Source: Fidelibacterota bacterium
Lineage (GTDB): Bacteria > Fidelibacterota > Marinisomatia > Marinisomatales > UBA1611
Direction of reading: 5' to 3'
Length of the DNA: 45,432 nt
NCBI GenBank assembly: GCA_029936885.1
Contig: JAPYRR010000001.1
Span: 2,945 to 48,376 of the forward strand
Part shown: in pieces, positions 27,020-36,972 of the stretch
How the letters are laid out: each line of letters begins with the position of its first letter
Position numbering within the stretch: the first letter of the stretch is position 1
Translations under genes and position numbers: made by a program
The notes under the pieces: model-generated
Told to the model about the DNA's origin: nothing
Seen by the model: only the letters and a program-made list of their open reading frames with translations
Databases searched by the model: none

Positions 27020-28170
27020 TTGATATGCTTATCCAAAAATACGATCGGAACCTTCTTATTTATCTTGGGATTCTTGCTGTGATGGGAACGGTTATGCTTT
27101 ACAGTGCAAGTTGGTATGAATCTTTTTCCACTTCAAATGGCCGTACCGAAATGCTGTTTTTACAAGGGCACTTAAAACGGATGTTAGTGGGTGTTTTTGC
27201 TCTTTTTGGTTTTTTAACTTTTGACTATAGGCGTCTCAAGGAATTTGCGCCCTATTTGATCATCGGCTCAATTTTTCTTCTCATCATTACAAAAGGGTAT
27301 TATTTAGTAAATGGCCTCGGGTGGAGTAAACCTGCAAGATGGTTATTTTTGGGTTCAGTTTCTATTCAAACATCGGACATCGCAAGAATGGCTGTTATCA
27401 TTTACATGGCTTATTATGTAGATAAAAAACGAGACCAACTTAAAGATTTTCAAATGGGTTTTTTACCTGCAATTGGTGTATTAACTATCATAATGGGACT
27501 CATTGTGATTCAACCCGATTACAGTACTGCACTTATGATTGGTACTATTGGGGTCCTAATTCTTTTTATAGGCGGTGCGCGGGTCTCGCAACTTTCTCTG
27601 GCAGGTGCCGGAGCGCTATTGGTTGGAATTCCTGTTCTTCTTTCTCGGGAATACAGACGAAAACGTATTTTATCTTTTTTTGGTATCGGCGATGATCCCG
27701 ATGTTGGGTATCAAGCTGGTCAGTCGCTTATCAGCCTGGGTAATGGCGGCATTTTTGGCGTAGGATTGGGAAATAGCATTGAAAAAAATCATTTTCTACC
27801 TACGCCGCATACAGACTTCATTTTTGCAATTATAGGTGAAGAATTGGGCTTCGTATTAGGAACGGTGCCTGTACTCACCCTATTCCTTTTAATTTTCTTT
27901 CGTGGATTAAAAGTTGCGAAAGAATGTACAGATCCGTTTGGTGTATTCCTTGCTGTAGGTATCTCCTTCAATGTGATTTTATATGCATTCGTCAATGCTG
28001 CGGTTGTGACTGGTATTTTTCCTGTCACGGGGTTACCGATGCCAATGGTGAGTTATGGCGGATCGGGAATGGTTATTAATATGGCCATGATTGGAATTTT
28101 GTTAAACATTTCTCAAGCAAGAAGATCTGTAGGCGATAACCAAGGCTGGAGCCCTGCTCAAAGTGGCTGA
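27016..28170 (+). CDS. ftsW: Septal peptidoglycan glycosyltransferase FtsW (SEDS family)
   Basis: 384 residues with about ten membrane helices. SEDS motifs include SVSIQTSDIARMAVIIYMAYY, IVIQPDYSTALM, AGQSLISLGNGGIFGVGLGNS, FLPTPHTDFIFAIIGEELGF and MPMVSYGGSGMV. It polymerises lipid II into glycan strands with the FtsI transpeptidase. Its position between murD and murG favours FtsW over RodA. It overlaps murG by 8 bp. Confidence 0.95.
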   Translation: MIDMLIQKYDRNLLIYLGILAVMGTVMLYSASWYESFSTSNGRTEMLFLQGHLKRMLVGVFALFGFLTFDYRRLKEFAPYLIIGSIFLLIITKGYYLVNGLGWSKPARWLFLGSVSIQTSDIARMAVIIYMAYYVDKKRDQLKDFQMGFLPAIGVLTIIMGLIVIQPDYSTALMIGTIGVLILFIGGARVSQLSLAGAGALLVGIPVLLSREYRRKRILSFFGIGDDPDVGYQAGQSLISLGNGGIFGVGLGNSIEKNHFLPTPHTDFIFAIIGEELGFVLGTVPVLTLFLLIFFRGLKVAKECTDPFGVFLAVGISFNVILYAFVNAAVVTGIFPVTGLPMPMVSYGGSGMVINMAMIGILLNISQARRSVGDNQGWSPAQSG

Positions 28171-29263
28171 ACGAAAAATTTTGATTGCGGGTGGTGGAAC
28201 TGGCGGGCATCTATTTCCCGCACTTGCCATCGGTGAAGAAATTCATCGCCGTGAGCCCAATGCAAAGATTCATTATGTTGGGTCAAGTTTTGGGTTAGAA
28301 GCTCGTGTTTTTCCGGTAAAAGATGTATGGCATACCCTTCTTCCAATTCGAGGATTCCAACGTGGTTTAAGTTTACAAAGTCTCGGAAGAAATTTTCTTC
28401 TTCCACCTCGAATTATTCGATCTATGATAAAAATGCGTTCATTATTATCTGACTTTCTGCCAGAAGTGGTTGTCGGAACTGGTGGATATGCTTCTGCGCT
28501 CCCACTATATATGGCATCTAGAAAAAGTGAACCATTACCCATTATTCTTCAAGAACAAAATTCTTACCCAGGTGTGACTACTCGGTGGTTTTCAGAAAAA
28601 GCAAAAACCATTTGTATTGCTTTTAAAGAAGCAAATAATTATTTGGAAAGTGAAACAATTCTAACTGGGAATCCTGTTCGACAAGGGATTGAAAAAGGCC
28701 TACGGGAAAATGCGAAAAAAGAATTCAATCTTAATCCTGACGAATTAACGATTTTCCTTTTTGGTGGTAGTCAGGGATCAGCGTATCTAAATAAAATGAT
28801 GACCCGAGTTGTAAATAATATTGCTAGTGCAGGTTTACAGGTACTTTGGCAAACTGGAGATTTAGAATATCAAAAGTATAAACATCATGAATCTCAACAT
28901 ATTCGAGTTTTACCTTTTATTCATAATATGGCTGATGCATATGCTCTATCGGATTTAATTATTTGTAGGAGTGGAGCACTTACTCTTGCTGAAATTACAG
29001 TTTGTGGTAAACCAAGTATTTTAGTCCCTTTCCCTGCAGCTGCTGCTGACCATCAATCAAAAAATGCCCAGGCATTAGTGAATGCAGGAGCTTCAAGAAT
29101 TCTATTTGAAAAATCATTGAATTCTCAAGACTTTTTCCATTCTATTATGAATTTAATACACAATATAACTGAACTCAGCAAAATGAGTATAGCATCTAAA
29201 AAGCTAGGGCGACCTAATGCAACTCGTGAAATAGTAAATCGAATTTTTGAGGCCACCGCATGA
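28163..29263 (+). CDS. murG: UDP-GlcNAc:lipid I N-acetylglucosaminyltransferase MurG
   Basis: 366 residues with a GTG start at 28163 inside the ftsW end, immediately before the conserved ILIAGGGTGGHLFPALAIGEEI. Further motifs are GTGGYAS, LQEQNSYPGVTTRW, LFGGSQGSAYLNK and the donor-binding CRSGALTLAEITVCGKPSILVP. It adds GlcNAc to lipid I to make lipid II at the cytoplasmic face. It overlaps murC by 4 bp. Confidence 0.95.
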   Translation: MAERKILIAGGGTGGHLFPALAIGEEIHRREPNAKIHYVGSSFGLEARVFPVKDVWHTLLPIRGFQRGLSLQSLGRNFLLPPRIIRSMIKMRSLLSDFLPEVVVGTGGYASALPLYMASRKSEPLPIILQEQNSYPGVTTRWFSEKAKTICIAFKEANNYLESETILTGNPVRQGIEKGLRENAKKEFNLNPDELTIFLFGGSQGSAYLNKMMTRVVNNIASAGLQVLWQTGDLEYQKYKHHESQHIRVLPFIHNMADAYALSDLIICRSGALTLAEITVCGKPSILVPFPAAAADHQSKNAQALVNAGASRILFEKSLNSQDFFHSIMNLIHNITELSKMSIASKKLGRPNATREIVNRIFEATA

Positions 29264-30657
29264 CATTTCGGAAAATTAACAAAGTTTATTTTGTTGGAAT
29301 CGGTGGAATTGGAATGAGTGGTATAGCAGAGTTACTTCTTAATCTAGGTTTTCAAGTCTCTGGGTCAGATATGAATGAGAACGATAACGTAATTAGACTA
29401 AAGAAGTTAGGGATTGATGTTAAGATTGGTCATGATCCTGAAAATTTATCGAATGCAGATGTATTAGTTTATTCTAGTGCTGTCCCTCTAGAAAATCCTG
29501 AAATAATTAAAGCTCGTCAGAAAGGAATCCCAGTTATTCGTCGCGCTGAAATGTTAGGAGAACTTATTTCTGTCAAAGAAACTAGTATTGCTGTTGGCGG
29601 GACCCATGGTAAAACAACCACTTCTTCTATGATAGGTGCTGTTTTAGCTTATGCAAAAAAAGATCCTACCCTTGTAGTGGGGGGACTTGTTCACAATTTA
29701 GATACCAATTCTAAATTAGGTTCAGGAGATATAATTGTTGTAGAAGCGGATGAATTTGATCGAAGTTTTCTCGCCCTGAAACCTACAATTGGGATTGTAA
29801 CAAATATTGAATTAGAACACACAGATTGCTATGAAGATTTACAAGATCTACAAAATGCTTTTTTGCAATTTTGTCAATCTGTCCCATTTTACGGCGAAGT
29901 CATTTTATGCGCTGATTCTCCTGGTGTTCAGGAAATATTACCAAAAATTGAAAGGCCCATGACTACCTACGGACGGTCGAGGGATGCGGCTTATCGTGCG
30001 GAAAACCTACGATTTATAGAGAATTACTCCACATACTCTGTTTTTCGCGCGGAGGAAAACCTAGGGGAGATTCACCTAAATGTTCCTGGTGAGCATAATG
30101 TATTGAACTCTCTAGCTGCCGTTGTATTGGGTATAGAATTGGGCCTTTCATTCGAGACTATCCAATCGGGAATTGCAAGTTATCAAGGTGTACGGCGCCG
30201 TTTTGAAATAAAGGGTATTTTTAATAATGTCTTGCTTGTTGATGATTATGCCCATCATCCAACTGAAGTTGAAGCAACATTAAAAGCCGCAAAAGCAGGT
30301 TGGGATAGACGAATCATTGCCGTATTTCAGCCTCATTTATATACACGAACACAGGAATTTTTTAGAGAATTCGCTCAAGTTCTTCAATTAGCTGACGAAG
30401 TAATCATTACTGATATTTATCCGGCACGAGAGAAACCAATTCCGGGAGTCACAGCATACCTCATATACGATGAATGTTTTAATAAAATAAATGAGAGGTG
30501 CCATTTTATTCCAGATCTCGATGATCTTGAGGATTTTCTTGATACGATCGTTAAGGATAATGATTTAGTTATCACTTTAGGCGCAGGAAGTATTTGGCGT
30601 TATAATGAATCTTATGCAGCCCATTTAGAGGCTCTATCAAAGGAAGTAGCAGGTTGA
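29260..30657 (+). CDS. murC: UDP-MurNAc-L-alanine ligase MurC
   Basis: 465 residues. The N-terminal YFVGIGGIGMSGIAELLLNLG motif is typical of MurC/Mpl. The ATP loop is VGGTHGKTTTSSMIG, followed by EADEFDRSFL, TNIELEHTDCYEDL, the loop PGEHNVLNSLAA and VDDYAHHPTEVEATL. It starts the stem peptide by adding L-Ala to UDP-MurNAc. The full pathway order of neighbours and the length favour MurC over the recycling ligase Mpl. Confidence 0.95.
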   Translation: MTFRKINKVYFVGIGGIGMSGIAELLLNLGFQVSGSDMNENDNVIRLKKLGIDVKIGHDPENLSNADVLVYSSAVPLENPEIIKARQKGIPVIRRAEMLGELISVKETSIAVGGTHGKTTTSSMIGAVLAYAKKDPTLVVGGLVHNLDTNSKLGSGDIIVVEADEFDRSFLALKPTIGIVTNIELEHTDCYEDLQDLQNAFLQFCQSVPFYGEVILCADSPGVQEILPKIERPMTTYGRSRDAAYRAENLRFIENYSTYSVFRAEENLGEIHLNVPGEHNVLNSLAAVVLGIELGLSFETIQSGIASYQGVRRRFEIKGIFNNVLLVDDYAHHPTEVEATLKAAKAGWDRRIIAVFQPHLYTRTQEFFREFAQVLQLADEVIITDIYPAREKPIPGVTAYLIYDECFNKINERCHFIPDLDDLEDFLDTIVKDNDLVITLGAGSIWRYNESYAAHLEALSKEVAG

Positions 30658-31568
30658 TAAATATGATAGAATTGAGATCAATTGTTAAAGGGACTCTTTT
30701 AGAGGACGAACCCATGGCACGTCATACATCCTATGGAATTGGTGGGCCAGTTTCAGCTTTTATTACACCTAAAGATAGAAATGATTTGGCGAGAATATTA
30801 ATGTTTGCTAATCAAAACGAAATAGAGACTCATTTTATTGGATCAGGATCCAATTTACTTGTTTCAGATTCGGGGATTAATGGAATTGTCCTCACACCTG
30901 CAAAAGCATTAACTCAACTAGAATTTAATGGTAGTCACGTAATTGCTGAATCCGGTGTGATGCTCGGACGATTGGTTAAAGAATGTATTAAAAGAAATTT
31001 AACTGGTGTAGAAAGCCTAATCGGAGTTCCAGGAACATTGGGAGGAGCTTTGGTCATGAATGCAGGTGCTTTTGGTGGTGAAATTTCCAATTATCTAAAA
31101 TCAGTTGACATGATGAATATGAAAGGAATTATCAGTACCTATTCTCCTAAAGATATTGATTTTTCTTACCGTTTCTCTTCTATCAAATCAGATGAATTTG
31201 TTCTACAGGCCCAATTTGAATTAATAGAGGAAAACCCCGACATTATTCAGGAAAAACGAATGAAAGCAAGCAAAGGTCGTAAAACGAATCAACCACTTCG
31301 ATTCCGATCTGCCGGAAGCGTCTTCAAAAATCCTGATGAATACGCGGCTGGTTATTTGATTGATCAAGCAGGATTAAAAGGAACCAAAATTGGGGATGCA
31401 GAAATTTCCCATCATCATGCAAACTTTTTTGTGAACCATGGAAAAGCAAATGCATCCGATATTGCGCAATTAATTCGAATGGCTCGGAAAAGCGTTTTTG
31501 AGAAATTCGGAATCAAACTTGAACTTGAAGTGAAAACAATTGGATTTGATCCAAGGGAATTAGAATAA
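30654..31568 (+). CDS. murB: UDP-N-acetylenolpyruvoylglucosamine reductase MurB
   Basis: 304 residues from TTG 30654 (TTGA overlap with murC); ATG 30663 is the alternative. FAD-binding segments are HTSYGIGGPVSAFI, FIGSGSNLLVSDSGINGIVL and GVPGTLGGALVMNAGAFGGEI. The proton-donor Ser lies in FRSAGSVFKNP and a C-terminal Glu in LELEVKTIGFD. It reduces enolpyruvyl-UDP-GlcNAc to UDP-MurNAc. The length and the lack of the extra C-terminal domain indicate type II MurB. Confidence 0.94.
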   Translation: MINMIELRSIVKGTLLEDEPMARHTSYGIGGPVSAFITPKDRNDLARILMFANQNEIETHFIGSGSNLLVSDSGINGIVLTPAKALTQLEFNGSHVIAESGVMLGRLVKECIKRNLTGVESLIGVPGTLGGALVMNAGAFGGEISNYLKSVDMMNMKGIISTYSPKDIDFSYRFSSIKSDEFVLQAQFELIEENPDIIQEKRMKASKGRKTNQPLRFRSAGSVFKNPDEYAAGYLIDQAGLKGTKIGDAEISHHHANFFVNHGKANASDIAQLIRMARKSVFEKFGIKLELEVKTIGFDPRELE

Positions 31569-31569
31569 T

Positions 31570-32337
31570 ATGGCACTAAAGAAAAACAAATTCCTCGTAT
31601 GGAAAAAAATCACTTTTTCGATTATTTCATTATCAATTGTATTCGCTGTGATAGGGTCTGCATTTTGGTGGAGTGAATTCCAAAATACGCTCACCATTCA
31701 AAAAGTAATTTTCTCTGATACAGCAGTTTTAGATAAGAAGAATTATGAATTATGCCTAGGAAATATTATTGGTATACATCCTGATGAAATTAGTTTAAGT
31801 GCTATTAGTAATCTTATAGAAGAACACCCCTATGTTAAGGCTGCAAGGGTTTCCAATCATTTTCCCGGCGTGGTTAAAATTGAGATAATGGAAAGAGAGC
31901 CTATAGCTTTGCTACAAGCTTCGCCAATGATTATGCTAGATGATGAAGGAGTTGTATTGCCAGATTTAGATAATTTTGCCGATTTTAATTTACCCACTTT
32001 ATCAAATTTCAATTCTGATCCTGACCTCTACCCGCTGGGTAAAAAGGCTTTATCTGTAAAGGTAAAAGAAAGCATAGTTTGGCTTGCTCGCCTTCAAAAG
32101 GACTATGAATCTTTATACAATAATTTATCTGAAATGAAAATGACATCTGTAAATGAAATGGAATTGATTCTGACGGACGAACCCACTCACATCTTTTTAG
32201 GTAACGATGATATCTGGTCTCGAATTGAAATTCTTAGAAATTTTGAACAAAGATTGATTCCAAAAAAAATATCGGATTATAGCTATTTAGATATGAGATA
32301 TAAAAATCAAATCATCGTAAAAGGAAGAAGGTCATGA
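31570..32337 (+). CDS. ftsQ: Cell-division protein FtsQ (POTRA domain)
   Basis: 255 residues. A basic cytoplasmic tail and one membrane helix (about 14-33) precede a POTRA domain (about 40-108) ending HPYVKAARVSNHFPGVVKIEIMEREPIALLQ, which is typical of FtsQ/DivIB. The beta domain continues to about 250, with YLDMRYKNQIIVKG near the end. FtsQ scaffolds FtsL and FtsB in the divisome. It begins one base after the murB stop and overlaps ftsA by four. Confidence 0.92.
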   Translation: MALKKNKFLVWKKITFSIISLSIVFAVIGSAFWWSEFQNTLTIQKVIFSDTAVLDKKNYELCLGNIIGIHPDEISLSAISNLIEEHPYVKAARVSNHFPGVVKIEIMEREPIALLQASPMIMLDDEGVVLPDLDNFADFNLPTLSNFNSDPDLYPLGKKALSVKVKESIVWLARLQKDYESLYNNLSEMKMTSVNEMELILTDEPTHIFLGNDDIWSRIEILRNFEQRLIPKKISDYSYLDMRYKNQIIVKGRRS

Positions 32338-33611
32338 GTCCAATCAGAAACGGACATGATCGGCAAATCACGGTTGGAATAGATATTGGATCTAGCAACA
32401 TTACATGTGCTATAGGTGAAATGATTTCCACTACAAAACGTGTCCGTCTTTTGGGTATTGCTACGGTTCCCAGTTCAGGAATTCGTCGCGGTTCAATTAC
32501 AAATCGAGACGAATTAATTGATAGATTGGAAAATGTTTTGATGGAAGTTGAATTAATGGCTGATATAAAGGTAACAAAAACGATTCTTTCAATCACAGGC
32601 GAACATATCCGATCCCTAAATACCCAAGCTGCAATTGCACTAAATCGATCAAATGGGAATCCGGGTGGAATAATGGAACGTGCAATCAATGAAGGTGATA
32701 TTTCACAAGTATTAGATCTTGCTCAAGCAGTTTCCCTCCCTGTTGATCGTGATATTCTCCACACACTTCCCCAAGAATATTTAGTTGACACACTTGAAGA
32801 AATAAAAAATCCAATCGGTATGATAGGTAGACGATTAGAAGGTCGTGTTCATTTAGTTACAGCAGCAACAACTGCGATGAATAATCTTGTGAATTGTGTA
32901 GAAGAGTTAGGGATTACAGTTGATGGATTAGTATTTCAACCCCTAGCAGCGGCGATGGCAACGTTACAAGAAGATGAAATGGAGCTTGGAGTAACTCTCA
33001 TGGAAATTGGCGCATCAACAACAAACATTGCTGTATACCATGGAAGCGCAATTCGCCACTCAGGTGTTATACCCATTGGTGCATCTAGCATCACACATGA
33101 TATAGCCATCATGTTGCAAATTGGTATAGAAGAAGCAGAAAATATTAAAATTAAGTATGCGTCGGCCAGTGCTTCAATGTCATCTCCCAAATTAGATATT
33201 GAGCTCCCTTCCTCTTCAGGACAACTGGAACGAGTCATTCCTGAGCAGGAAGTTTCTCGATATGTGGAAGCACGGATGCAAGAAATATTCCAAATGGTCA
33301 TTCGGGAAATTTCCCGAGCAGATATTAAAGATCCACTTACTTACGGGATCGTTATGACAGGTGGAGGCGCAAAAATGCGAAATATTGTTCACCTAGCCGA
33401 AAAAACTTTAGGTGTAAAAGTACGCCAAGGTTATCCTCTCAAAATCGATGGTGGAGAAGATTTTGCAGATGGGCCAGGGTACGTCACTGCAATGGGGCTT
33501 TTACTATGGCCACTTTACGCTATGGATCATATTCATATGCAACGTTCCGGCAGTGGAGGTTTTAAAGATTTTTTTAATAGAATTCGACATACCATCGAAG
33601 ACTTGTTTTAA
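32334..33611 (+). CDS. ftsA: Cell-division protein FtsA
   Basis: 425 residues of the actin-like superfamily. The phosphate-1 motif GIDIGSSNITCAIGE is near the N-terminus, LMEIGASTTNIAVYH is phosphate 2 and VMTGGGAKMRNIVHLAEKTL is the adenosine motif. The inserted SHS2-like 1C domain lies at about 90-170. A C-terminal amphipathic segment (GGFKDFFNRIRHTIEDLF) would attach it to the membrane. FtsA tethers FtsZ and activates septal synthesis. Confidence 0.96.
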   Translation: MSPIRNGHDRQITVGIDIGSSNITCAIGEMISTTKRVRLLGIATVPSSGIRRGSITNRDELIDRLENVLMEVELMADIKVTKTILSITGEHIRSLNTQAAIALNRSNGNPGGIMERAINEGDISQVLDLAQAVSLPVDRDILHTLPQEYLVDTLEEIKNPIGMIGRRLEGRVHLVTAATTAMNNLVNCVEELGITVDGLVFQPLAAAMATLQEDEMELGVTLMEIGASTTNIAVYHGSAIRHSGVIPIGASSITHDIAIMLQIGIEEAENIKIKYASASASMSSPKLDIELPSSSGQLERVIPEQEVSRYVEARMQEIFQMVIREISRADIKDPLTYGIVMTGGGAKMRNIVHLAEKTLGVKVRQGYPLKIDGGEDFADGPGYVTAMGLLLWPLYAMDHIHMQRSGSGGFKDFFNRIRHTIEDLF

Positions 33612-33625
33612 CCAAACCAGAAAAT

Positions 33626-33632
33626 AAGGAGA
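33626..33632 (+). promoter_or_regulatory. Strong Shine-Dalgarno before ftsZ
   Basis: AAGGAGA lies 6 bp before the ftsZ ATG, in the only clearly non-overlapping junction within the cluster (27 bp). It should give ftsZ independent, high translation while upstream genes depend on coupling. Confidence 0.8.
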
Positions 33633-33638
33633 TACATC

Positions 33639-34847
33639 ATGCTGTTCGAGTTTGATAGTCTATCTGAACAAAAAGCGAATCTAAAAGTTGTGGGTATCGG
33701 AGGCGCAGGCGGTAATGCTGTGACGCGAATGATCACATCTGGAATGCAAGGCGTTGATTTCATCGCCATCAATACAGATGCTCAAGACCTTGACAACAAT
33801 CCTTCAGAACATAAAATCCAAGTTGGCAAAAATTTGACCAAAGGGCTTGGCGCAGGAGCAAATTCCAGTGTAGGGCGAGAAGCAGTGGAAAGTGACCGTG
33901 AGGCAATCATTGCTCTCCTAGATGGAGCTGATATGGCATTCATTACAGCCGGAATGGGTGGCGGCACTGGGACTGGAGCTGCACCTGTGGTGGCTCAAAT
34001 TTCACGTGAATTGGGAATTTTAACTGTAGGGATCATAACTCTGCCTTTCACTTTTGAAGGTCCAAAAAGGATGAACCGGGCTTTAGAAGGAATGGCGGAA
34101 ATGAAAAAAACATGCGATACCCTCATTTCCATCCCAAATCAAAAACTCATGTCGATTGTTGATAAATCAACAACGCTCCCTGAAGCATTTCAAATGGCGG
34201 ATACGATTCTTCATCAAGCGGCAAAAGGCATTTCTGATTTGATCAATGTCCAAGGTGTGATCAACCTTGATTTTGCTGATGTGGAAACAATCATGAAAAA
34301 TATGGGTGATGCCATAATGGGTACTGGAGTTGCTTCTGGAGAAGAACGAGCTGTTTTAGCTGCACAACAAGCGATTTCTAGCCCGTTGTTGGATGACGCA
34401 TCGATCAAAGGAGCACAAGGTGTATTAGTTAATATTACCGGCGGTCCGAATCTCACATTGATGGAAGCTAATGAGGCAACAACAATTATCTTTGAAGAAG
34501 CTGGCCCATCAGCCAATATCATTTTTGGTGCCGTAATCGATCCTGATTTGAAAGATGAAATTCGCGTAACAGTCATTGCAACTGGATTTAACATTCCAAA
34601 AATTGTTGCAACAATTCAAAACACTGAAACAATGGAATCTCATCAATCTTCATCACCTTCAACACGTGAATTACAAGAGCAGGTTAATAAACCTCTCCAT
34701 GTCCAAAAGGAACCATCTGTTGAAGAACCCAAAATAGAACCCATATTACAAAGACCTGTATTGACTTTTGATGATACACAAGATTCACCTGTAATCTATG
34801 GACAGGATCTTCAAATACCCGCTTTCATTAGAAGGCAGCATGATTAA
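33639..34847 (+). CDS. ftsZ: Cell-division GTPase FtsZ
   Basis: 402 residues. The nucleotide-binding segment VVGIGGAGGNAVTRM is near the N-terminus and the tubulin signature GGGTGTG is at 107-113. The T7 loop NLDFADVETIM supplies the catalytic Asp. A variable linker (about 325-385) leads to the conserved C-terminal peptide IPAFIRRQ, which contacts FtsA. It forms the Z-ring. It is the last gene of the cluster and is followed by a strong hairpin. Confidence 0.98.
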   Translation: MLFEFDSLSEQKANLKVVGIGGAGGNAVTRMITSGMQGVDFIAINTDAQDLDNNPSEHKIQVGKNLTKGLGAGANSSVGREAVESDREAIIALLDGADMAFITAGMGGGTGTGAAPVVAQISRELGILTVGIITLPFTFEGPKRMNRALEGMAEMKKTCDTLISIPNQKLMSIVDKSTTLPEAFQMADTILHQAAKGISDLINVQGVINLDFADVETIMKNMGDAIMGTGVASGEERAVLAAQQAISSPLLDDASIKGAQGVLVNITGGPNLTLMEANEATTIIFEEAGPSANIIFGAVIDPDLKDEIRVTVIATGFNIPKIVATIQNTETMESHQSSSPSTRELQEQVNKPLHVQKEPSVEEPKIEPILQRPVLTFDDTQDSPVIYGQDLQIPAFIRRQHD

Positions 34848-34878
34848 AACTGGTTGACTATTAGACTGAAATAAAAAA

Positions 34879-34906
34879 AAAGCCCTCCAGATTACTGGAG
34901 GGCTTT
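34879..34906. terminator. Bidirectional terminator between ftsZ and rpmB
   Basis: A perfect 12-bp stem, AAAGCCCTCCAG/CTGGAGGGCTTT, closes a 4-base ATTA loop. The A-run before it (34873-34881) gives a long U-tract for minus-strand rpmB transcripts. In the plus direction only three T follow, so it is weaker for ftsZ. Confidence 0.85.
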
Positions 34907-34937
34907 ACCCAACAAAGGATGATACAATAAGGGGAAT

Positions 34938-35174
34938 TTAAACTTTTATCCCCTTAGCTCTCAATTCATTCACAACTCTACGAATACCTTTTTTATCAAT
35001 AATCCGCATCCCACGGGTAGACAATCGTAAAGTCACATATCGCTTCTCATCTGGAAGCCAAAACTTTTTCTTTTGTAAATTAATATTGAACCGTCGTCTG
35101 CTCGTATTATGGGCATGACTAACATTATTCCCAAACATGGGTTTTTTACCGGTTACATCACATACTCTGCTCAT
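34938..35174 (-). CDS. rpmB: 50S ribosomal protein L28
   Basis: 78 residues, full length for L28. It opens with [28 protein letters not shown], the family signature, followed by [16 protein letters not shown]. It is a structural protein of the large subunit near the exit tunnel. It has no zinc-binding Cys pairs, only one Cys, so it is the zinc-free form. It is convergent with ftsZ and ends at their shared terminator. Confidence 0.96.
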   Translation of the reverse strand: MSRVCDVTGKKPMFGNNVSHAHNTSRRRFNINLQKKKFWLPDEKRYVTLRLSTRGMRIIDKKGIRRVVNELRAKGIKV

Positions 35175-35310
35175 AGTTAATCTCTTTTCAATTATTAGTA
35201 TTCGGTTCGAATAAAGCCACGGAATTTATATGTCTATCTCTATCCTACAAAATGAAAAGTGTTTAATTTTTATCTATATTTTACACATATCAATAATTAT
35301 CGAATTGACT

Positions 35311-36972
35311 CTATTCAAATAAATAATCTTTCCCACCAACCACAGTTCTCAAAACTTTTGATTCTAATATTTCTTCTGGTGATACGTCAAGAATATTCAC
35401 AGAGTGGACCACAAAATCAGCATGTTTCCCGGCGACGATGGATCCGGTTGTTTTTTCCCAGAATGCAGCATAAGCATTGTTGATGGTATAAGATCGTAGT
35501 GCATCTTCCACTTTAATTTTTTCTTTCGGATACCATCCGTTTTGGTTTTTCCCATCTCGAGTATGTCGTGTAACTGCTGCATAAATACCAGTAAGCGGAT
35601 TAAAGGGTGCTACGGTCCAGTCAGAACCAAAAGTCAGATTTGCACCACTTTCGATCAAAGTTTTAAATACATAGGTTCGGGACAGGCGGTCATGTTCGAT
35701 GCGTTTATGTGCCCAGGAACCGTCATCGTATATATGATAGGGCTGCATGGATGGAATAATATTTTCTGCAGCAAAACGGAGTACGGCAGACGGTGAAAGA
35801 TGCTGGGCGTGCTCAATCCGGCACCTCCTGTCCTTTTGACCCAATTCGTTTTTTATAGATGCAAACTCATCCAAGATCCAGTCATTCGCCCGGTCGCCAA
35901 TAGCATGGACCGCATGCTGAATATTGGCCTTGTCTGTTTCCCGCAAAATATGTTTGAATTCTGTTGTATCACGAAGCGTGATGATACCCACAGTTGCCAT
36001 ATTTTCCTTCTCAGATGAAAAAGGGTCTGCTAAATATGGTTTATGCATCCAGGCTGTGCGGGAGCCCAAGGAGCCATCCATCATACCTTTAATTCCATCC
36101 CACCGCAGCCATTCATCTCCGGGACCATTGTCTTGCACATTTCGAATAATTTTCTCCCAATTCGTGTACCAGGGATAAATCTTGATCCGGAGTTTCAGAA
36201 GTCCCTTTTTATGATTTCGTTTATATGTTTCCAGAGATTTCCAGGAGCCCATGTCATGAATCTGTGTAATACCCAGGGAAAGAGCGAAATCCATGGCCGC
36301 ATCCAAGGCCTGATCCATTTCTTCTATTGTATTCTCTGGGATAACATTATTGACTAGAGCCATAGCTTCATCTTTTAATATTCCCGTGGCCCCCCCCCTG
36401 CTACCTTTTAATATAATTCCACCAACAGGATCTGGAGTATCTGTGTTAATCCCTGCCAATTCCAGAGCTTTGCTGTTCGCCAAAGCCATATGACCATCAA
36501 GGCGTCCAAGGAATACGGGTCTGTCCGGCACAACATCGTCAATCCAGGATTTATCAGGATAATTTCCACCCCAGAGTTCGTGGTCCCAATCACCACCTTG
36601 CATCCAGGCACCTGCTGGGAGAGTTTCAGAATGGACAATAATCCGGTTCTGGAATTCCGCTTTATTTTTCACCTCACGTAGATTAACACTAGAAAGCTGG
36701 AACCCGCCACTCATGAAGTGTACATGATTATCGATCAATCCGGGCGTAACAAATCGACCCATTAAATTTATCTTTTCAGTTTTCTCAGTTGCCAATGCCA
36801 AAATTTCTTTGTCATCCCCAACAAAAAGAATTTGTCCATTTTCTATGGCAAGAGCCGTTGCTGAAGGTTTCGATAAATCTCCTGTCCAGATTACACCATT
36901 GTAATATACTTTTTCAACTTTTGGTGCTGAGCAGGCGTAAATCAATAAAAGTAGCGGAATAATTTTTTTCAT
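35311..36972 (-). CDS. YtcJ-type amidohydrolase lipoprotein
   Basis: 553 residues. A lipoprotein-type signal (MKKIIPLLLLIYAC, lipobox IYAC) suggests membrane anchoring outside the cytoplasm. The rest is amidohydrolase-3 family: VYYNGVIWTGD, the metal-binding pair in GLIDNHVHFMSGG, EDEAMALVNNVIPE-like helices, and C-terminal HAIGDRAND, IEHAQHL and TFGSDWTVAPFNPL. Metal-binding residues look intact. Family members hydrolyse amides or related bonds and substrates are mostly unknown. It lies 136 bp upstream of rpmB and diverges from the dus gene. I assign no specific substrate. Confidence 0.88.
   Translation of the reverse strand: MKKIIPLLLLIYACSAPKVEKVYYNGVIWTGDLSKPSATALAIENGQILFVGDDKEILALATEKTEKINLMGRFVTPGLIDNHVHFMSGGFQLSSVNLREVKNKAEFQNRIIVHSETLPAGAWMQGGDWDHELWGGNYPDKSWIDDVVPDRPVFLGRLDGHMALANSKALELAGINTDTPDPVGGIILKGSRGGATGILKDEAMALVNNVIPENTIEEMDQALDAAMDFALSLGITQIHDMGSWKSLETYKRNHKKGLLKLRIKIYPWYTNWEKIIRNVQDNGPGDEWLRWDGIKGMMDGSLGSRTAWMHKPYLADPFSSEKENMATVGIITLRDTTEFKHILRETDKANIQHAVHAIGDRANDWILDEFASIKNELGQKDRRCRIEHAQHLSPSAVLRFAAENIIPSMQPYHIYDDGSWAHKRIEHDRLSRTYVFKTLIESGANLTFGSDWTVAPFNPLTGIYAAVTRHTRDGKNQNGWYPKEKIKVEDALRSYTINNAYAAFWEKTTGSIVAGKHADFVVHSVNILDVSPEEILESKVLRTVVGGKDYLFE

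Noticed and set aside
35259-35483. Small plus-strand frame between rpmB and the amidohydrolase
   Set aside because: Mostly antisense to the amidohydrolase 3' end, with an AT-rich beginning and no homology that I recognise.
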